Assembly: GCA_020851635.1 (NCBI GenBank)
Contig: JADZCJ010000044.1
Location: forward strand, 179,837-243,836
Length of the DNA: 64,000 nucleotides
Reading direction: 5' to 3'
Origin: Anaerolineae bacterium
GTDB taxonomy: Bacteria; Chloroflexota; Anaerolineae; UBA4142; SHND01
The translations under genes were made by a program, and so were the position numbers. How positions within the stretch are numbered: position 1 is the stretch's first letter; each line of letters starts with the position of its first letter. The notes beneath the pieces were generated by a model. That model did not search any database. It saw only the letters and a program-made list of their open reading frames with translations, and had not been told where the DNA came from. Below are positions 59,862 to 64,000 of the stretch, piece by piece.

Positions 59862-59889
59862 TTGAATTCCTGCCCGCTTGCCTTATAAT
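59862..59889 (+). promoter_or_regulatory. Promoter of the alpha/beta hydrolase gene, leaderless type
   Basis: TTGAAT (59862-59867), a 16-base spacer, and TATAAT (59884-59889), then six bases to ATG 59896. Transcription should start at or next to the ATG. Confidence 0.8.
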
Positions 59890-59895
59890 GCCGTC

Positions 59896-60642
59896 ATGCC
59901 TTTTGTGCCCGTGCGGGATATGCAGATGTTTTACAACGAATCCGGTTTGCGGGATGCGCCGCCGGTGTTGTTGATTCATGGTTCGGGCGGCACGGGCGCG
60001 AGTGAATGGAAATCGGTGCGGCAAGGACTGGCAAAGCATTTTCGAGTGCTGGCGGTTGATTGTCGTGGACACGGCAAGACGCTGGACCCGCGCAGCGCAT
60101 ATTCGTTCGAATTGCTCGCGGATGACATGGCAGAGTTTTTGCGAGTCATGAAAATCGCCCCCGCCTATGTGGTTGGACATTCGAACGGCGGTAATGTGGC
60201 GCTGGTGCTGACGGTCGAACATCCAAAAGTGGTGAAAAAGGCCGTTATTATGGCGGGCAACGCCTATGTGAGCCAAGACCTGGAACGTTACGCGACGGGC
60301 AAATGGTCGGACCGCATCAGCGTATCATGGGGCAAGACGCTCGCGGAACTGCACGACGGAGTGCGCTACAAGGGCTATTGGCGCGAACTGATGGACCGCA
60401 CGGGTCGGGAAATTGCGCGAGGACCGAACTATACGAAAAAGGGACTGGGCAAGGTCAAAACACCCGTCCTTGTGATACAAGGTGAGGACGACGGGGTGAA
60501 CGCGCCCTCCCATCACGCCGAGTTTATGGCAGAGAATCTCGCGAATGCCCAGCTGTGGATTGCGCCCAAGACCGGGCACAGTGTGCATGAAGAGCATCCT
60601 GAGGAATGGGTCAAGCGAGTGACGAAATTTTTTCTGGAATAG
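59896..60642 (+). CDS. Alpha/beta hydrolase
   Basis: A 248-residue single-domain hydrolase. LLIHGSGGTGASEWKSV is the oxyanion-hole loop. VVGHSNGGNVALVL holds the nucleophile Ser96, VLVIQGEDDGVN the acid Asp, and TGHSVHEEHPEEW the His. It is esterase- or haloperoxidase-like; the substrate is unknown. The start at 59896 is favoured over one 18 bases upstream because the -10 box falls between the two. It stands alone between a divergent kinase gene and a terminator. Confidence 0.85.
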   Translation: MPFVPVRDMQMFYNESGLRDAPPVLLIHGSGGTGASEWKSVRQGLAKHFRVLAVDCRGHGKTLDPRSAYSFELLADDMAEFLRVMKIAPAYVVGHSNGGNVALVLTVEHPKVVKKAVIMAGNAYVSQDLERYATGKWSDRISVSWGKTLAELHDGVRYKGYWRELMDRTGREIARGPNYTKKGLGKVKTPVLVIQGEDDGVNAPSHHAEFMAENLANAQLWIAPKTGHSVHEEHPEEWVKRVTKFFLE

Positions 60643-60648
60643 ATATGC

Positions 60649-60680
60649 CTGCGCCGCAAAACTCGCGGCGCAGTTTTTTT
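60649..60680 (+). terminator. Rho-independent terminator after the alpha/beta hydrolase
   Basis: CTGCGCCGC pairs with GCGGCGCAG (9 bp, 7-base loop) and is followed by seven T. Confidence 0.9.
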
Positions 60681-60683
60681 ATT

Positions 60684-63671
60684 TCACACTTCAACCGCGA
60701 ATTCTCGCGCTTTTTCCAGCGTCCACGCGCGCCCATTTTCCTCCAGCGCCAAAAAATCCTCGCCCAACGCCGCGCGCAAAACAGCGCGCAAATTTTCTGT
60801 CCGCGTCGTTTCAGATGGAGAAAGCGGCACACCAATTTTTTCGCGCTGCGCTTGCGCCGCGCCCAATAATTCTGTCGCGTGCGCAAAATTATCTTGCATG
60901 GTCGCCAACTGCGCGGCAGTCTCTAGCAGCGCGAGCGTCACCGGCACCCCGGGCGCAGATTGCGTCTCTGCGAATGCCGCGCGCAGATAATCCCGGGCGC
61001 GTGCCACATTCCCCTCTGCAAGGGCGAGACGCGCCAGGATATTTTGAGCGGGTGCAAGTCCCAGTCCCGATGTCCAACTCAATATTTCCGCGTCGTGAAT
61101 GACGCGCCGCGCGTATTCCTCCGCGCGCGCATTTTCACCGGCATCGAACAACAGCGCAGCATAATCCAATTCCAATTCCATCAAACAGCCCCGGTCGCCC
61201 ATTTCCTCAAACAACGTGTAGCTTGCTGCCAATTGCTGCTGCGCGTCCAGGAAATTGCCCTGCGCGTGCGCAATGGAACCCAATTCGCGTCGCGAGGTGG
61301 CAATGCCATGTTTATCCGCGAGCGCGGTATACAATTCCAATGCTTCTTGGGCGTATGTGTGCGCGCGCGTCAATTCGCCGCGTGTCTTGACAACACCCGC
61401 GAGATTATTTAACGCGCCCGCGATTTCGCGCAGGTCTCCTACTTGACGAAACAGTTCCAAACTCGTCTCGTACAATTCTGCCGCGCGCGCGTAATCGCCT
61501 TGCATCCACGCGCGCCGCGCGAAGGGACCTTGCGCGCGTCCAAGGTCGTCTTGGTCGTCCAGCATCTGATACAACGTCAACGCTTCAATCAACATGGCAT
61601 CGGTGCGCGCGGTTTCGCCGAGATACATGGACATGAAACCCCACCCGAGCAGCGCTTCGGCGGCGTTGCGCGTGTCGCCAATTTTGCGCGCGAGACTCAA
61701 CGCCTCCCGACAACAAGTAATCGTGCGTTCGATGTCGCCTAACCGTCCCACAAAACCGCCCGCGCCAAACAAAGTTTGCACACGCGCGGAATTTTCCGCG
61801 TCGCTCGTTGCCAACGCGCGCTCGCACCACTGCAAGCCCTCTTGGAAATAGCCGCGCACATCCCAATACATCCACAGCGCACCCGTCAAGCGTAACGCCT
61901 TTGCCGCGCGCGTTGGGTTTTCCGAAATTGCCCACGTCAACCCCGCGCGCAAATTATCATGTTCCGCATCCAAACGTTTGAGCCATTCAATTTGCCGCGC
62001 GCGGCGCAGTTCCGGCTGTGCGCGTTCTGCCAGGGCGACAAAAAAGTCGAGATGCCGATCGCTCACCCTTTCGATCTCTTCCGCCTCGTACAAACGATAG
62101 CGCGCAAATTGGCGAATTGTTTCCAAAAAGCGATAGCGCGTCGCGCCGTCATTATTCTCCGCAATGACGAGGGACTTGATCACCAACTGTGCAAGCAAAT
62201 CGAGAATATCGGCTGCGGCGATGTTGTCGCCCGCGCAAATCTCTTCGGCTGCGTCGAGCGTCCAACCGCCCGCAAAGACGGACAGGCGTTGCAGTAACGC
62301 GCGCTCGACGGGGGACAAGAGATTGTAACTCCAATCAATTGTTGCCGCGAGCGTTTGCTGGCGCGGCGTGGCAGTGCGGCTGCCGCCTGTGAGCAGACGA
62401 AACACATCGTCCAGACGCGCCGCAATTTGTTCTACGGATAACGCGGGGGCGCGCGCCGCCGCCAATTCGAGCGCGAGCGGGATTCCGTCGAGACGGCGGC
62501 AGATTTGCGCGATCTGCAGGGCGTTTTGCTCCGTCACGCGAAAATGATTGTTCGCCGCCGTGGCGCGCTCGATGAATAAACGCGCGGCGTCGCTTTGCGC
62601 CAACGTCTCGGACGAGAGAGAACGATTGACGTCGGGCAGCGGAAGCGAAGGGACGTGAAAGATGTGTTCGCCTGCGAGATTGAGCGCTTCGCGGCTCGTC
62701 GCGACGATTTTCAAATTCGGCGCGGCGTTCAAGAATGTTTCCGCCCATTGCGCGGCGGCGTCAATCAAATGCTCGCAGTTGTCCAGGACGAGCAGCATCG
62801 TTTTGCGCCGGAGGTAATTCGTCAGCGTTTGCGCGAGATTGCCCGCTTCGTCGCGCAAGCCGAGCGCCATCGCAATCGTCTGCGGAATCAAGGCGGGGTC
62901 GCTCACGCGCGCCAGTTCGATGAACCAAACGCCGTCGGGAAAGGCATCCAACATTTTTTCCGCGAGTTGAATGGACAAGCGCGTTTTGCCCGCGCCGCCC
63001 GCGCCGCTCAAGGTCAAGAGGCGCGTCGCGCGCAGCACACGTGTCAATTCCGCGATTTCGCGTTCGCGTCCAATAAACGACGACAGCTGCGCGGGCAGAT
63101 TGTTGGGACGCGCATCGAGCGTTTTGAGCGGCGGAAAATCAGCGGGCAGGCCCGCGCCAACGACTTGATACAACGGCGCGGGCGCGTCAAAATCTTTCAA
63201 CCGATGTTGACCCAAAGCGCGCAGCGTCACGCCGCCGGACAATTCATTTTTGATCAGCGCGTATGTCGTTTCGGAAATCAAGATTTGGCCACCGTGTCCC
63301 GCCGCGCCAATGCGCGCCGCGCGATGCACATCCAAACCCACATAACGTTCGCCCTGCGCAATCGGTTCGCCCGTGTGCAAACCCATCCGCACGCGCACGC
63401 GAATATTTTCACCCCAATCGTGCGCGTTCAACGCCCGCTGCGCTTGTACCGCCGCGTTGACAGCATCCAGCGCACGCGCAAAGGCAACAAAAAACGAATC
63501 GCCTTGCGTATCAACGATTCGTCCGTGATGATTTTCAAAAAAGGCGCGCAAAATTTCATGATGCGCGGCTAGAATCTGCGCGTAGCGTTCGCCCAATTGC
63601 TGCAACAATTTGGTCGAACCTTCAATATCGCTAAAGAGGAGGGTGATGGTGCCGGAGGGCAAGGGCTGCAT
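60684..63671 (-). CDS. Nucleotidyl-cyclase-homology / AAA-type ATPase / TPR regulator
   Basis: A 995-residue multidomain protein. Residues 1-175 are a class III cyclase-homology domain (LLFSDIEGST with Asp15, VDTQGDSFFVAF with Asp58, GLDVHRAARI). Residues 190-480 are an NB-ARC/LuxR-associated ATPase with Walker A GAGGAGKT (223-230), LLVLDNCEHL and the GIPLALELAAARAP helix. From about 560 to the end run TPR-like repeats (RAAELYETSLELFRQVGDLR, LNNLAGVVKTRGELTRAHTY). The usual Asn before AAR in the cyclase domain is His116. It has no DNA-binding domain. It is probably a signal-responsive scaffold or cyclase; partner unknown. GAGGTG precedes the ATG. Confidence 0.85.
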   Translation of the reverse strand: MQPLPSGTITLLFSDIEGSTKLLQQLGERYAQILAAHHEILRAFFENHHGRIVDTQGDSFFVAFARALDAVNAAVQAQRALNAHDWGENIRVRVRMGLHTGEPIAQGERYVGLDVHRAARIGAAGHGGQILISETTYALIKNELSGGVTLRALGQHRLKDFDAPAPLYQVVGAGLPADFPPLKTLDARPNNLPAQLSSFIGREREIAELTRVLRATRLLTLSGAGGAGKTRLSIQLAEKMLDAFPDGVWFIELARVSDPALIPQTIAMALGLRDEAGNLAQTLTNYLRRKTMLLVLDNCEHLIDAAAQWAETFLNAAPNLKIVATSREALNLAGEHIFHVPSLPLPDVNRSLSSETLAQSDAARLFIERATAANNHFRVTEQNALQIAQICRRLDGIPLALELAAARAPALSVEQIAARLDDVFRLLTGGSRTATPRQQTLAATIDWSYNLLSPVERALLQRLSVFAGGWTLDAAEEICAGDNIAAADILDLLAQLVIKSLVIAENNDGATRYRFLETIRQFARYRLYEAEEIERVSDRHLDFFVALAERAQPELRRARQIEWLKRLDAEHDNLRAGLTWAISENPTRAAKALRLTGALWMYWDVRGYFQEGLQWCERALATSDAENSARVQTLFGAGGFVGRLGDIERTITCCREALSLARKIGDTRNAAEALLGWGFMSMYLGETARTDAMLIEALTLYQMLDDQDDLGRAQGPFARRAWMQGDYARAAELYETSLELFRQVGDLREIAGALNNLAGVVKTRGELTRAHTYAQEALELYTALADKHGIATSRRELGSIAHAQGNFLDAQQQLAASYTLFEEMGDRGCLMELELDYAALLFDAGENARAEEYARRVIHDAEILSWTSGLGLAPAQNILARLALAEGNVARARDYLRAAFAETQSAPGVPVTLALLETAAQLATMQDNFAHATELLGAAQAQREKIGVPLSPSETTRTENLRAVLRAALGEDFLALEENGRAWTLEKAREFAVEV

Positions 63672-63707
63672 CGTTCACCTCGCTGTATTGAATACCCTCG
63701 TGCGCGC

Positions 63708-63896
63708 TCAGTTCGTCGCCGTCAACGCGTGGACAGTATGAATGGAATCAAACACGCGTTTCCACTTCCACTCATCTATGCGCGCGACCAAGATTTCTCC
63801 GTTCGACAACACCGCAAACAATTCATCATCCACCTGTTTGAGCCGTTCGACCATATGTCGCGCCCACGGCGTCTTTAGAGCGAATTCCTGTTTCGT
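63708..63896 (-). pseudogene. 3' remnant of a beta-propeller (BNR/YCF48-like) gene
   Basis: Reading on the minus strand, an open stretch of about 62 codons carries LKTPWARHMVERL, DDELFAVLSNGEILVARI and DEWKWKRVF, typical of the final blades of sialidase-like/YCF48-type propellers. It has an in-frame stop just upstream (about 63897) and no proper N-terminal part, so the rest of the gene has been lost. An internal ATG at 63854 could still give a 48-residue peptide. It abuts the transposase gene, and insertion or deletion by that element could explain the loss. Confidence 0.55.
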
Positions 63897-63926
63897 TTAA
63901 GGGATAATTGTGGTACATTGAGATCT

Positions 63927-64000
63927 ATGAGTGCTTATTCCACTGACCTGCGGGAACGCGTCGTTGCCGCCGCACACGATCCCAATTTGACCCAACCCGA
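63927..64000 (+). mobile_element. IS630-family transposase, N-terminal part, cut by the window edge
   Basis: The ATG at 63927 opens a frame that runs to the window end: MSAYSTDLRERVVAA followed by AHDPNLTQP. The YSxDLRxRVVxA opening is the helix-turn-helix start typical of IS630/Tc1-like transposases. A TACATT box lies seven bases before the ATG. The terminal inverted repeat cannot be delimited, because the other end of the element is outside the window. Confidence 0.75.

Overview
The window looks like a chromosomal segment of a Chloroflexota bacterium, most likely Anaerolineae-like. The clues are a lipoprotein with a long Pro/Thr/Ala linker in front of SH3 and TolB-type repeats, a family-5 substrate-binding protein with an Ala/Pro linker, a cyclase-ATPase-TPR regulator, high GC, and heptamer-type tandem repeats between genes. 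This taxonomic call is inferred from protein style; no rRNA or marker tree is available. About 50 protein genes, several good promoters and terminators, several families of intergenic repeat, two gene remnants and the start of one transposase can be supported. No tRNA, rRNA or CRISPR array was seen.

Region 1 (1-11.4 kb) is housekeeping. On the minus strand it carries an HD hydrolase, a lipoprotein, a TyrA-like dehydrogenase, GT2 and GT4 glycosyltransferases (closed by a strong terminator) and recF with its own promoter. An M50 membrane protease, a D-Ala-D-Ala-ligase-like ATP-grasp enzyme overlapping a GNAT acetyltransferase, a TPR protein and a Tat-exported coiled-coil protein follow.

Region 2 (11.4-58.7 kb) is a catabolic island. 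Apart from a plus-strand class V aminotransferase at its left edge, about 37 kb (12.6-49.8 kb) reads on the minus strand, interrupted only by a DUF433/truncated DUF5615 pair at 33.7 kb. It holds two HyuA and three HyuB hydantoinase/oxoprolinase subunits, two creatininase-family amidohydrolases, an acetamidase/formamidase, two D-aminoacylases, three CocE/NonD hydrolases, two AstE/AspA deacylases, an MlrC-type M81 peptidase, two enolase-superfamily dehydratases, D- and L-threonine-aldolase-like enzymes, a class III aminotransferase, an FAD amine oxidase, a zinc alcohol dehydrogenase, and a ceramidase-like hydrolase. A GntR regulator sits at the right end of this block. Back to back with it, a plus-strand arm runs: a third enolase-superfamily enzyme, a peptide/nickel-type ABC binding protein with two permeases, a second ceramidase-like protein and a third creatininase homologue. 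Two near-consensus divergent promoters and a 14-bp palindrome lie in the GntR intergenic region. Together the genes suggest uptake of a peptide-like or cyclic-amide compound followed by ring opening, deacylation, amide hydrolysis and oxidation or aldol cleavage. The actual substrate cannot be read from sequence.

Region 3 (58.7-64 kb) holds a PfkB sugar kinase, an alpha/beta hydrolase with a strong leaderless-type promoter, a 995-residue cyclase-homology/ATPase/TPR regulator, the 3' remnant of a beta-propeller-type gene, and the beginning of an IS630-type transposase running off the right edge.

Many gene starts were moved inward from the longest open frame, because several long frames begin inside intergenic repeats.
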